From JAFGED01 sp964551295 (GTDB lineage: Bacteria > Chloroflexota > Anaerolineae > B4-G1), in the NCBI GenBank assembly GCA_964551295.1, contig CAZKDJ010000024.1, positions 1 through 32,557 of the forward strand: DNA of 32,557 bases, in the 5' to 3' direction. The position numbers and the translations under genes were made by a program. Below the pieces are notes generated by a model. The model did no database searches, was not told the origin of the DNA, and saw nothing but the letters and a program-made list of their open reading frames with translations. Positions 6,749 through 14,121 of the stretch are shown piece after piece. Numbering within the stretch: the first letter of the stretch is position 1; each line of letters starts with the position of its first letter.

Positions 6749-9076
6749 CTACGTTTCCGGCTTTGCGGGCAGTCGCATGATGAACGTGCTGCCCTTTCCC
6801 ACTTCGCTCTCCACCCAGATTTGCCCGCCGTGGGCCTCGACGGTCAGCTTGCAGAAGGGCAAGCCCAGGCCGGTGCCGACCCGCCGGCCTGTGACGGAGG
6901 TCTGCTGGAACTTTTCAAAGACGCGGTGGCGTTCCTGCGGAGGGATGCCGGGGCCGGTGTCGGTCACGCCGACGAGCACGCTGTCTGCATTTTCCGGGTC
7001 GGGCTTGGCCCACAGCTTGACGTGGCCATCGTCGGGGGTGAACTTGATGGCGTTATCGACCAGGTTGTGCAACACGCGATCGATGAACTTGGGATCGACG
7101 TACAGGAGGGGCAGGTTGGGAGCGATCAGCATGTTGATGGTAATGTGCGCCTCGGTTGCCAGCGGCCTGAGTCGGGTGGAGATGTCTCTCAGCAGCGATT
7201 CCGCTTCGACGGCCTCCGGGTGCAAAGGCAGCTCTCCACTCTCTAGCTCGCTGATGTCGAGCAGTTCGTTGACCATGCGCAGCATGCGGTCGCTGCCCCG
7301 CTGCGCCATCTGCTCGAGGAAACGCACGTCTTCTAGCTTGCCATCGTCGACGGCGAGTTCGATCATCTCCAGGCTGCCTCTGAGCACCGTCAGCGGGGAG
7401 CGCAGGTCGTGGACCAGCATATGCATCATGTCCTCACGCAACTGCGCTAGTTTGACCTCCTCGCTTATGTCGCGGAGGACGAGGAGCCAACCGGTAATTT
7501 CACCCTCTTGGCCTTGCACGGGGGTCAGCGTGCGCTCGACGTGTCGCTCAGGTGGACCGGGGACGACTATGGTCTGCTTGTGTAGCGCGTCTCCCTTTGC
7601 TGTTTCCTGGCAATCGCTCCGCAAGCTTTCTGGTGTATATCCGATCAGTGTGATTAGCGACTGATCATGATCCAATTGAAGCGCGTCGAGTTTCTGGCCG
7701 ACCAGCTCGATTTGAGCCATCCCTAGAAAGCTGGCCAGCGCGCGGTTGGCGGCCAAGATCTGCCAATTCCGGCCGAACAGCATGATCCCCTCGCTGGCGG
7801 TTCTGAGGATCGAGGCCAACTCCTGGACGCGGCGGGCCAGCGCCTCGTCGGTGCGCTCGTACAGGCGCGCGTTCTGAATCGCCACGGCGGCTTGAGAGGC
7901 GATGGTCACCAGTACCTCTTGATGGGGGATATCATAGGCGCCCGGTGCGTCATAGGATTGGATGGCAATGGCGCCGATGGGTTCCCGCTCGGCCAGGATG
8001 GGCACCCCCAGCCACGAGGCGGACGGTCGCCCAATCTGCTCGATGCCTATTTCCTGCAAAGTGGTACCGACGTCTCTTTGGATCAGCAAGGGCTTGTGTG
8101 TCCACAGTATGTGCTCGGTCAATCCTTGGCCCGTTGAGCGCGATCTCCAATGCTTGCGTTCTCCGTCCTCAAAGGCCAGCGGGAAGGAAACCTCGTTGGT
8201 CTCGGAATCGTACAGCGCCACGTAAAAGTTATCGGCCGGCATGAGGGCGGCGACCTGAGTATGGATCGCCTCCAGAATTCTATCCAGGTTCAGGCTGGCG
8301 CTGAGCGCCTGGCCGACAGCCTGGAGGCTGCCGAGTTCCTTCACCCGGCGCTCGAGTCGCCGGCTGGTGATGGCCAGGCCGCGTGTGATCAGCGAAGAGA
8401 TGGTCACCAGCAGCGCAAAGAGGATGAACAGCACCATGCCTAGCTGGGTATAGATCAAGGCCACGAGCGGGGCAAAGATCAGCGGGCCGCCTTCGTAGAA
8501 GAGCAGGTTGGGCAGGGAGCGGAGATAGGTTTGCAGCGCTTTCCTGCCGCGCGTGGCGATGGCAGGGCTTATGGTCAGGTGGTTGACGGCCAGATAAGTC
8601 AGCCCAAGCGTGATCAGGGGCAGAATCTGGGGGAGAGAGACAGATTCTAGCGGGGTCTCGCCGCCCAACAGGCGAAAGACCGCGCCACCGGTGAGGATGC
8701 TGCTAGTGTGTATGGTGATGTTTGCAGTCAGTATCGTGGTGAACGCCTTGCCGTCTTCTATTGGCGGCAGTTCCAGTTGTTCCGCCCAACGCAGACGGAT
8801 CGTGCCATAGATTAGCGTGCCTACGAAAGTAGCCCAGCCTGTCGGCACGGGGCCCATCACTAGGTAGGCGGCCACCGCCGTCATCGGAAGCAGAGATACC
8901 ATCCCGGCGGGGAGACGCACGCCGAAGGTATCGGTAAAGACGATCAGCACACCAAAGAGAAGCGCGGGCAGCAATTGGGATAGGTCTGGTGGCGTGGCGA
9001 GCGTCAGCCAGATCAGAACGGCTAGAACCAGTATGCTTGTGGCGACATAGACATAGAAGAGATGCTGACGATTCAT
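6749..9076 (-). CDS. Membrane sensor histidine kinase (GAF-PAS-HisKA-HATPase)
   Basis: The protein has 775 residues. The first 240 or so are strongly hydrophobic, with several membrane helices starting YVYVATSILVLAVLIWLTLA. A coiled segment (RRLERRVKELGSLQAVGQAL) leads to a GAF domain (about 250-405). A PAS-like domain follows (about 415-530, ASEGIMLFGRNWQILAANRA). The phospho-acceptor H-box is MLVHDLRSPLTVLRGSLEMI. The ATP-binding boxes are VDNAIKFT, VTDTGPGIPP and GTGLGLPFCKLTVEAHGG. It should autophosphorylate on the H-box histidine; the signal is unknown. No response regulator is adjacent; the nearest lone receiver protein is at 25138. The ATG at 9076 has no Shine-Dalgarno site and lies only about 10 bases after the -10 box, so translation may be leaderless. 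Confidence 0.92.
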   Translation of the reverse strand: MNRQHLFYVYVATSILVLAVLIWLTLATPPDLSQLLPALLFGVLIVFTDTFGVRLPAGMVSLLPMTAVAAYLVMGPVPTGWATFVGTLIYGTIRLRWAEQLELPPIEDGKAFTTILTANITIHTSSILTGGAVFRLLGGETPLESVSLPQILPLITLGLTYLAVNHLTISPAIATRGRKALQTYLRSLPNLLFYEGGPLIFAPLVALIYTQLGMVLFILFALLVTISSLITRGLAITSRRLERRVKELGSLQAVGQALSASLNLDRILEAIHTQVAALMPADNFYVALYDSETNEVSFPLAFEDGERKHWRSRSTGQGLTEHILWTHKPLLIQRDVGTTLQEIGIEQIGRPSASWLGVPILAEREPIGAIAIQSYDAPGAYDIPHQEVLVTIASQAAVAIQNARLYERTDEALARRVQELASILRTASEGIMLFGRNWQILAANRALASFLGMAQIELVGQKLDALQLDHDQSLITLIGYTPESLRSDCQETAKGDALHKQTIVVPGPPERHVERTLTPVQGQEGEITGWLLVLRDISEEVKLAQLREDMMHMLVHDLRSPLTVLRGSLEMIELAVDDGKLEDVRFLEQMAQRGSDRMLRMVNELLDISELESGELPLHPEAVEAESLLRDISTRLRPLATEAHITINMLIAPNLPLLYVDPKFIDRVLHNLVDNAIKFTPDDGHVKLWAKPDPENADSVLVGVTDTGPGIPPQERHRVFEKFQQTSVTGRRVGTGLGLPFCKLTVEAHGGQIWVESEVGKGSTFIMRLPAKPET

Positions 9077-9085
9077 CAGGTACGG

Positions 9086-9114
9086 AGTATAGGCTAATTT
9101 AGCTGGGAAGTCAA
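9086..9114 (-). promoter_or_regulatory. Promoter of the histidine kinase-tgt operon
   Basis: On the minus strand, TTGACT (9109-9114), a 17-base spacer and TATACT (9086-9091). The predicted start point is about 9078-9080, only 2-4 bases before the kinase ATG. Confidence 0.65.
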
Positions 9115-9134
9115 TTGCCCGTTGGATTTTGGCC

Positions 9135-9176
9135 TAGTACCCTTGGCCCATTGACGTAGTACCTTTGCTCTATTAC
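9135..9176 (+). repeat. Direct repeat at the M23 peptidase promoter
   Basis: TAGTACCCTTGGCCCATT (from 9135) recurs as TAGTACCTTTGCTCTATT (from 9157), 14 of 18 bases identical. The 22-base offset is about two helical turns. The copies flank the -35 box and the second covers the spacer and the start of -10, consistent with a regulator site. Confidence 0.45.
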
Positions 9177-9179
9177 AAT
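9151..9179 (+). promoter_or_regulatory. Promoter of the LysM/M23 peptidase gene
   Basis: TTGACG (9151-9156), a 17-base spacer and TACAAT (9174-9179). It diverges from the kinase promoter; the two -35 boxes are about 36 bases apart. Confidence 0.65.
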
Positions 9180-9229
9180 CTAATCGGACAGGGTGACCAC
9201 TGTTGCATACTGTGGACGGGAAGGATGCA

Positions 9230-10474
9230 ATGAGTGGGTCAACATTTTCTGTATCTACTGAACGAGCAGGTTGGGAGGAGGCGTCCCAACCAGCTCGTTT
9301 GCGTTCCCCTTTCCTGCGCTTTATGATTTGGTGTGCGGTTTTGGTATTTTGGTACAGGAATGTGGACTGGCGCGCCCGACGTCCTCTTTTGGTTCGAGTC
9401 GCCGCTCATCTCAGCGTTCTTGCTCTTGTTCTCGCCACCATCTTTTTTGTCGGCGTGGAAATTCCTGCGCCACGCACGCGCGTCTCTGCTGCCGGTGGTC
9501 CGTTCAGTATCGATGCGGCGTCTTTTGCGGTGCCCTCCCCGCTAAGAAAAGGGCAGCAGCAAGCGCCGCTATTTGACTCGCGTGACTGGTCCGCCCCTGT
9601 AGACGTTCGTATCGTTTCCCGGTTGCCCGTTCTGCACACCATCGTACCTGAGCGACCACGTGCACAGGTTATGATCTACACCGTTCAACGGGGGGATACT
9701 CTATCCGGCGTCGCCGCCCGATTCGATCTATCGCTGCGCACGATTATCTGGAGCAACCGTGAAGCGCTACGAGGTGTCCCCTGGCTGATCAGACCAGGAT
9801 TGGAGCTCTTCATCCTCCCTGTGGACGGTGTCTATCACACGGTTCGCGATGGAGAGACAGTGGCGAGTATCGCGGCTGTCTATGATGTAGATGCCGCGGA
9901 TTTGTACAACGAGTGGAACGATCTCAACTGGGGGAGACAGCCGCGCAAAGGCCAACGGCTCGTCGTGCCCGGCGGCAAGGGGGGGGCGTTACCTTGGCAG
10001 CCGCCGGTCAGATACGCTAAGCCTGGACTTGCCACGCGCCGTTACGAGGTCTGCGACGGTGAGGTAGTTGAGGGGCCAGGAGGGCACGGCTGGTTCACGT
10101 ATCCGACCGGTCGATCCGAGATTTCGGGGTGGGTTTTCCACGACCGACGTTGCCCCATGCATATTGGGCTCGACTATCGCTGTAAGGTGGGGGATTCCAT
10201 ATACGCGGCCGATAATGGGGTGATCACCAAGGCCGGTTGGTATGGCACGTACGGTATCCTGGTCGAGATCAACCACGGCAGCGGCTTTATCACGCGCTAC
10301 GCCCATTTCAGCGGCGCCACTGTTGAATGCGGAGATTCGGTCTATCAAGGTGACTTGATCGGCTATTGTGGTAACACGGGCTGGTCCAGTGGGTCCCACC
10401 TGCACTTTGAGATTCGTCACAACAATGTGCCCCAGGATCCACAGATCTATTTGCCCCAGTTGGATCAAGGGTAG
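9230..10474 (+). CDS. Membrane-anchored LysM-M23 murein endopeptidase
   Basis: The ATG at 9230 follows GGGAAGGA at a good distance; an in-frame TTG at 9203 has no such site. The 414-residue protein has a cytoplasmic N-terminus of about 50 residues, one membrane segment (55-76), and two LysM peptidoglycan-binding repeats (about 149-197, starting YTVQRGDTLSGVAARF; and 202-248, YHTVRDGETVASIAAVY). An M23 zinc peptidase domain follows, with H311 and D315 in HIGLDYRC and H390/H392 in SGSHLHFEIR. All residues for zinc binding are present, so it should cut peptide cross-links outside the cytoplasmic membrane. It resembles NlpD/MepM-type enzymes. The gene converges on the propeller lipoprotein gene 31 bases later. 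A cell-wall hydrolase beside a BlaI/M56 system is suggestive, but no BlaI-like site is seen at its promoter. Confidence 0.92.
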   Translation: MSGSTFSVSTERAGWEEASQPARLRSPFLRFMIWCAVLVFWYRNVDWRARRPLLVRVAAHLSVLALVLATIFFVGVEIPAPRTRVSAAGGPFSIDAASFAVPSPLRKGQQQAPLFDSRDWSAPVDVRIVSRLPVLHTIVPERPRAQVMIYTVQRGDTLSGVAARFDLSLRTIIWSNREALRGVPWLIRPGLELFILPVDGVYHTVRDGETVASIAAVYDVDAADLYNEWNDLNWGRQPRKGQRLVVPGGKGGALPWQPPVRYAKPGLATRRYEVCDGEVVEGPGGHGWFTYPTGRSEISGWVFHDRRCPMHIGLDYRCKVGDSIYAADNGVITKAGWYGTYGILVEINHGSGFITRYAHFSGATVECGDSVYQGDLIGYCGNTGWSSGSHLHFEIRHNNVPQDPQIYLPQLDQG

Positions 10475-10505
10475 CACGGCCTCAATCTTCCGCAGCAATT
10501 ACTTT

Positions 10506-11420
10506 TTACCAACCCTTGTGGCGAAGGACGATGATCTCTGCCGGTGGCCTGTCGACAACCGTCAGCGTTGCGCCATCGTGCGTCAGGTGGAGGGAGCCTG
10601 TTGGCACAGGCGCATCTTCCTGCTCCCAGGTCTCGCCATCGTTAGTGCGCAGCACCAGGGCTTTTCCTCCACCGCTCTCGATGCTCAGGACGACGAGCCC
10701 GTGGTCGGCATCTGTGAAGCGTATCGCAGTCAAGGGGAGTTCGTAGGCGGTCACGATCTTGCCGCTCAACCCCAGGGTTTGCCGCGACCAACTCTGACCG
10801 CCATCTCGGGTGGTGTACAACGCGCAGCTATCGTCCAGCAGATGCCCGTCCGTCGCCGTGCGCAGCGAGATCCCGGCTAGGGTCGCGATATCCTCGGGCA
10901 GTGTGAGCTCGGTCCAGGTTTCCCCTCCGTCGGCGGTAGCCCACAGACGCTGCCAGTTTCTGGTAGCCACCCAACCGGTATGCACGTCCAAGAAGCTGAT
11001 GTACGGCACCGTGGTGCCATTGCCGACGCTTGAGGCAGTGGCATGCCAGGTTCGACCGCTGTCGGTGGACAGGCGAACTTGGCCGTTGCGCCCACTCGCC
11101 CAGATCACGTCCTCGTCCACGATGTCCAGTCCATCCAGGTCCAAGGAGTTATTTTCTCCGCTTTCCCACGTCTGCCCTCCATCGGTGGTGTAGAGCGGGT
11201 CGCCGGCGTGTCCCACCGTCAGGCCGAATTTATCGTCTCGGAAGGCCGCCGTAAAGGCAAATTGCGAGATGCCCGTCCGGTGTATGATTTCCCAAGAGCT
11301 TGTGTTGGCTTGTGTTGTTGGCGTCGATTGGGCTGTGGGCGCCAGCGAAAATGTCACGGGCACACAGCTTGTCAGCAGGGTCAATGAAAACAGGGTCAGT
11401 AGAATGTAGGAATGTCTCAC
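10506..11420 (-). CDS. Lipoprotein with Ycf48/BNR-type beta-propeller, paralogue of the M56 sensor domain
   Basis: Translation starts at GTG 11420 with GGAAGGGG upstream. The N-terminus is a lipoprotein signal (ILLTLFSLTLLTSC, cysteine about residue 19), so the 304-residue protein should be anchored outside the membrane. The rest carries five Asp-box motifs of the S/T-x-D-x-G-x-T/S-W type: TTDGGQTW, STDSGRTW, TADGGETW, TRDGGQSW and a looser RTNDGETW. These mark blades of a beta-propeller as in Ycf48 and BNR proteins. Layout and the ending (LTHDGATLTV) parallel the C-terminal domain of the M56 protein encoded upstream (LSHDGKTLTV), implying duplication. It has its own promoter with a BlaI-like operator inside, so it is probably derepressed with the M56 gene. 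Ligand unknown; a decoy, ligand carrier or assembly factor are all possible. Confidence 0.85.
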   Translation of the reverse strand: MRHSYILLTLFSLTLLTSCVPVTFSLAPTAQSTPTTQANTSSWEIIHRTGISQFAFTAAFRDDKFGLTVGHAGDPLYTTDGGQTWESGENNSLDLDGLDIVDEDVIWASGRNGQVRLSTDSGRTWHATASSVGNGTTVPYISFLDVHTGWVATRNWQRLWATADGGETWTELTLPEDIATLAGISLRTATDGHLLDDSCALYTTRDGGQSWSRQTLGLSGKIVTAYELPLTAIRFTDADHGLVVLSIESGGGKALVLRTNDGETWEQEDAPVPTGSLHLTHDGATLTVVDRPPAEIIVLRHKGW

Positions 11421-11446
11421 TTGTTTCCCCTTCCCTTGATTTCAAA

Positions 11447-11499
11447 ACCACACCTGTGGTATTTTGAGGGTATGATACCACGACTGTAGTTTTTGTCAA
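11447..11499 (-). promoter_or_regulatory. Promoter with two BlaI-like operators upstream of the propeller lipoprotein
   Basis: On the minus strand, TTGACA (11494-11499), a 16-base spacer and TATCAT (11472-11477). One dyad, ACCACG-AC-TGTAGT (11477-11490, plus-strand reading), fills the spacer. A second, perfect dyad ACCACA-CC-TGTGGT (11447-11460) lies exactly 30 bases away, near the expected start point. Both match the ACTACA-NN-TGTAGT consensus known for BlaI/MecI repressors with pyrimidine/purine swaps. Confidence 0.75.
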
Positions 11500-11554
11500 G
11501 CGCCTGTTCGAATGAGGAGAGGGCTTGGGGCAAATGGCAATTGAGGGGAAGAGC

Positions 11555-13615
11555 TTATGGTTCCTGGTAGCGGAGCACGGCGGCTCGTTGACCGCTCGTT
11601 CCGGTGACTGTCAACGTCTTGCCGTCGTGCGACAGGTGATGGTAGTAGATCGATCCTCTGATCTCTGGTAGGGAAGGGATCTGTTCCCGCTGCCAAGTTT
11701 GCCCGCCGTCGGATGTGCGCGCAACCCAGGTCTGCCCGATTTGTCCATCGGCGACGCTGGAAAAGACGACGATGCCGTGGTCGGCATCGAGGAAGCGCAT
11801 CGTCGTGGTGGCATTACACTGGCTCAACAGCCGCTCGCCTTGCTCCAGTCCTAGGCTGTGAGTCTCCCACGATTCTCCAGCGTCGTGTGTGACGAGCAAG
11901 TTGCCTTTGTCGTCTAGCACGTATCCGTCCACGGTTGTCCGGCGTGCCACCGTCGTGATGCGTTGCCCCCTCTCTGGCAGAGCGATCTCTGTCCAGTTCG
12001 TGCCGCCATCCTCGGTCGCCAGGAGCCGCCAGGGCGTGGCAGACCAGCCGGTATGGGCGTCCAAAAAGCTCAGGAATCGGCACTGGTAAGGGTAGGTGGC
12101 CATTTGTTCGGTGATGGATTGCCAGGTCTGGCCTCCATCTGTGGTCCGGCAAACAGAGTTTTCGCTCCCGCACTGCCAGGCGATCTGTTCGTCCACGACG
12201 TCCAGGCCAAAGCAGTATGACATCGCCCAGGATTGGCACTCGCAGCCTGGATCGCCCGGTGACTCGCACTGGTCGTCCAGTGTGTTCCAGGTCTGGCCAC
12301 CGTCGCTGGTGTAGCGCGCGAGGCCGTCCAGTTGTTGCACGATGATACCAAACTGCTCGTCGGAGAAGCCGGCCAAGGCAACCTGCCGGTCGAATTCCAG
12401 CAGGCGTATGACCTGCCAAGGGCTGCCATCTTGATTGATGGTGGCAGGCGGCACATTGCTCGCGTTGACGGATATATTGGGGCCTACCCCTGCGACAACG
12501 GCTAGGATGCTGATGGCGATCACTGCCCACCACCAGCGGGGCGTCTCGATTCGGACAGCCGAGCCGTTCAGTAGCCGCCGCACGCGCCTTTCGAGGTCGG
12601 ACATGCTTCCTGCTATGCTGGCGACCGTGGCTGGCAGGGCATAGTGCGAGGGCCAGCCGGCGACCTCGACCAGGCATCGGGCCAGCGCCAGTCCGGAGCC
12701 CGTGTAACGGGCTGCGCGATCGTCCGCCAGGTACTCGGCGCATTCTTGGATGTGGTGACGAGCGAGACGATGCAACGGTTGGAAGAAGAACAAACCCTCG
12801 AGGACGTGGCTTATCGTCAGCCACAGGGGGTCGCGCCGCTTCACATGAGCGAGCTCGTGGGCCAGCAGGCTTTCTTGCCGATCGGCGTTGAGTTGGGTCA
12901 CGCGCTGGGGCAGGCAGATTTCTCGAGAGTTGAGGGTTATCGGACGGGAGATGCGCGGGGTGCAGGTCAGATGCACGGGTCTGCGCACGCCTGCTACTCG
13001 ACATAGCCGGGTGAGTGCGTCGATGAGCGATTGGGCGCGGATATCACGGCGGTCTTTGAGCGTAACATAGAGCTGGTGCCTGATGTGGCCCAGGCGCAGC
13101 ATAGCTGCTGTCACCCCTACCAACCAGAGTCCCAGTATCCATCCGGCACCAATTTGAAGTGCGGCAGCCAGGTCGGACCAGGGTAATGACGGTGCCTGAT
13201 TGGCAAAATCTGTGGCTTGCTCGTTTACTTCGGCCTCGGCCGCCGCGTTCCGACTCGACAGTCCACGGCGATCCTGTGAGGGGTCGACAGCGTCGGTGTT
13301 GGGAGAGGCAAGTGTTACCTGAAACGTAGGGGGTTGTTCCTGAACCTGTGGCTCGGTTAGCGGGTTCGACGGGAGGTTGACTCGTCCTGTCAGGGGGCTT
13401 ATACCCAGGGTGATTTGAAGCGTGGCTGTGAGTATGCCGCCGGCCAGTGCGGTCTTCCAAATGATCTCTTTCAGTCGGTATGGCCGCACGTACCGCGTGC
13501 ACAGCCATGCCAAACCTAGCAACAGCGTGCTGTGAGCTGCGTAGGTCAATAGCCAGCCTACGCTGCCTAGCAGAACTATGGTCCACACGGACATCTGGTC
13601 GCCAATTGCTCCCAT
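11555..13615 (-). CDS. BlaR1/MecR1-like M56 metallopeptidase fused to an Asp-box beta-propeller sensor domain
   Basis: The 686-residue protein is an M56 antirepressor peptidase with an unusual outer domain. Membrane segments lie at about 12-40, 48-72, 150-172 and 360-378. The zinc motif is LLAHELAHVKRRDPLW (H253-E254-x-x-H257), with the downstream ECAEYLADDRAA supplying the third ligand E294, as in BlaR1. After the last membrane helix, residues about 395-686 form a propeller with five Asp-boxes (TSDGGQTWNT, TTDGGQTWQS, TEDGGTNWTE, THDAGESWET, TSDGGQTWQR). In BlaR1 this place is a penicillin-binding domain; none is present here (no SxxK or KTG context). A long polar loop of about 70 residues lies between helices 2 and 3. 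The gene follows the BlaI-like repressor by 8 bases, so the repressor is the predicted substrate. The ligand is unknown. An in-frame ATG at 13594 is an alternative start. Confidence 0.88.
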   Translation of the reverse strand: MGAIGDQMSVWTIVLLGSVGWLLTYAAHSTLLLGLAWLCTRYVRPYRLKEIIWKTALAGGILTATLQITLGISPLTGRVNLPSNPLTEPQVQEQPPTFQVTLASPNTDAVDPSQDRRGLSSRNAAAEAEVNEQATDFANQAPSLPWSDLAAALQIGAGWILGLWLVGVTAAMLRLGHIRHQLYVTLKDRRDIRAQSLIDALTRLCRVAGVRRPVHLTCTPRISRPITLNSREICLPQRVTQLNADRQESLLAHELAHVKRRDPLWLTISHVLEGLFFFQPLHRLARHHIQECAEYLADDRAARYTGSGLALARCLVEVAGWPSHYALPATVASIAGSMSDLERRVRRLLNGSAVRIETPRWWWAVIAISILAVVAGVGPNISVNASNVPPATINQDGSPWQVIRLLEFDRQVALAGFSDEQFGIIVQQLDGLARYTSDGGQTWNTLDDQCESPGDPGCECQSWAMSYCFGLDVVDEQIAWQCGSENSVCRTTDGGQTWQSITEQMATYPYQCRFLSFLDAHTGWSATPWRLLATEDGGTNWTEIALPERGQRITTVARRTTVDGYVLDDKGNLLVTHDAGESWETHSLGLEQGERLLSQCNATTTMRFLDADHGIVVFSSVADGQIGQTWVARTSDGGQTWQREQIPSLPEIRGSIYYHHLSHDGKTLTVTGTSGQRAAVLRYQEP

Positions 13616-13623
13616 TGCCTTTC

Positions 13624-13998
13624 TTATTCTTTGGACTCGATCAATGCTTGGAGACGTACCAGATCCTCGTCGTCGACTTCTGCCTCACTGATCAGGTGGT
13701 ACACCAGATCAGCTGGGTTACCGTGGAAGAATTGGTCGATGAGGTCGGTGAGCTGTGATCGACGCACCTCGCTTTGCGATACCAAGGGGCGGTAGACGTA
13801 CTGCCGTCCTTCGGTACGATGGGTCAGCAGGCCATACTTTTCAAGACGTGAAAGCAAGGTGGCGACGGTTGTCGTGGCCAGTTGTCGCTCCTCTTGCAAA
13901 GCGGCGTGTACCTGTGAGACGGTGGCTTCACTCTGTTGCCACAGGACCTGCATGACGTCCATTTGTAGGTTGGTTAATTCTCTGGCGTGTTTTTTCAC
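13624..13998 (-). CDS. BlaI/MecI-family winged-helix transcriptional repressor
   Basis: Translation starts at GTG 13998, with GGAGGT seven bases upstream, giving 124 residues, the normal size for BlaI. An ATG at 14025 in frame would put the ribosome site inside the gene. The winged-helix domain begins LTNLQMDVMQVLWQ; the recognition region TTTVATLLSRLEKYGLLTHR and wing (EGRQYVYRPL) are family-typical. The C-terminal part (LTDLIDQFFHGNPADLVYHL) corresponds to the dimerisation helices where BlaR1 cuts BlaI. It should bind as a dimer to the ACYACR-NN-TGTRGT dyads at its own promoter and at two others nearby, and be inactivated by the M56 protein encoded immediately downstream. The target is not a beta-lactamase: none is present in the window. 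Confidence 0.92.
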   Translation of the reverse strand: MKKHARELTNLQMDVMQVLWQQSEATVSQVHAALQEERQLATTTVATLLSRLEKYGLLTHRTEGRQYVYRPLVSQSEVRRSQLTDLIDQFFHGNPADLVYHLISEAEVDDEDLVRLQALIESKE

Positions 13999-14048
13999 GA
14001 GACAACCTCCATGGGTCAGAAGCAAGCGACTAGATGGGCGGCAAAGAC

Positions 14049-14106
14049 TTTACAGCTCGTGGTGCGATGTTGCGGCTATCGTACCACAGATGTAGTTAGG
14101 TGTCAA
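14049..14106 (-). promoter_or_regulatory. Autoregulated promoter of the blaI-M56 operon
   Basis: On the minus strand, TTGACA (14101-14106), a 17-base spacer and TACGAT (14078-14083). The dyad ACCACA-GA-TGTAGT (14083-14096, plus-strand reading) sits inside the spacer, so a bound repressor would block RNA polymerase. A weaker, 3-base-centred match (TTTACAGCTCGTGGT, 14049-14063) lies in the leader and may be a second site. Confidence 0.72.
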
Positions 14107-14121
14107 CTTCAAGGGCGTTTG

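Noticed and set aside
6561..7664. 367-codon open frame on the plus strand, and similar long antisense frames at 25620-26678 and 30838-31869
   Set aside because: These overlap strongly supported genes (tgt/kinase, oxidoreductase alpha, DUF72) and have serine/arginine- or histidine-rich shadow composition.
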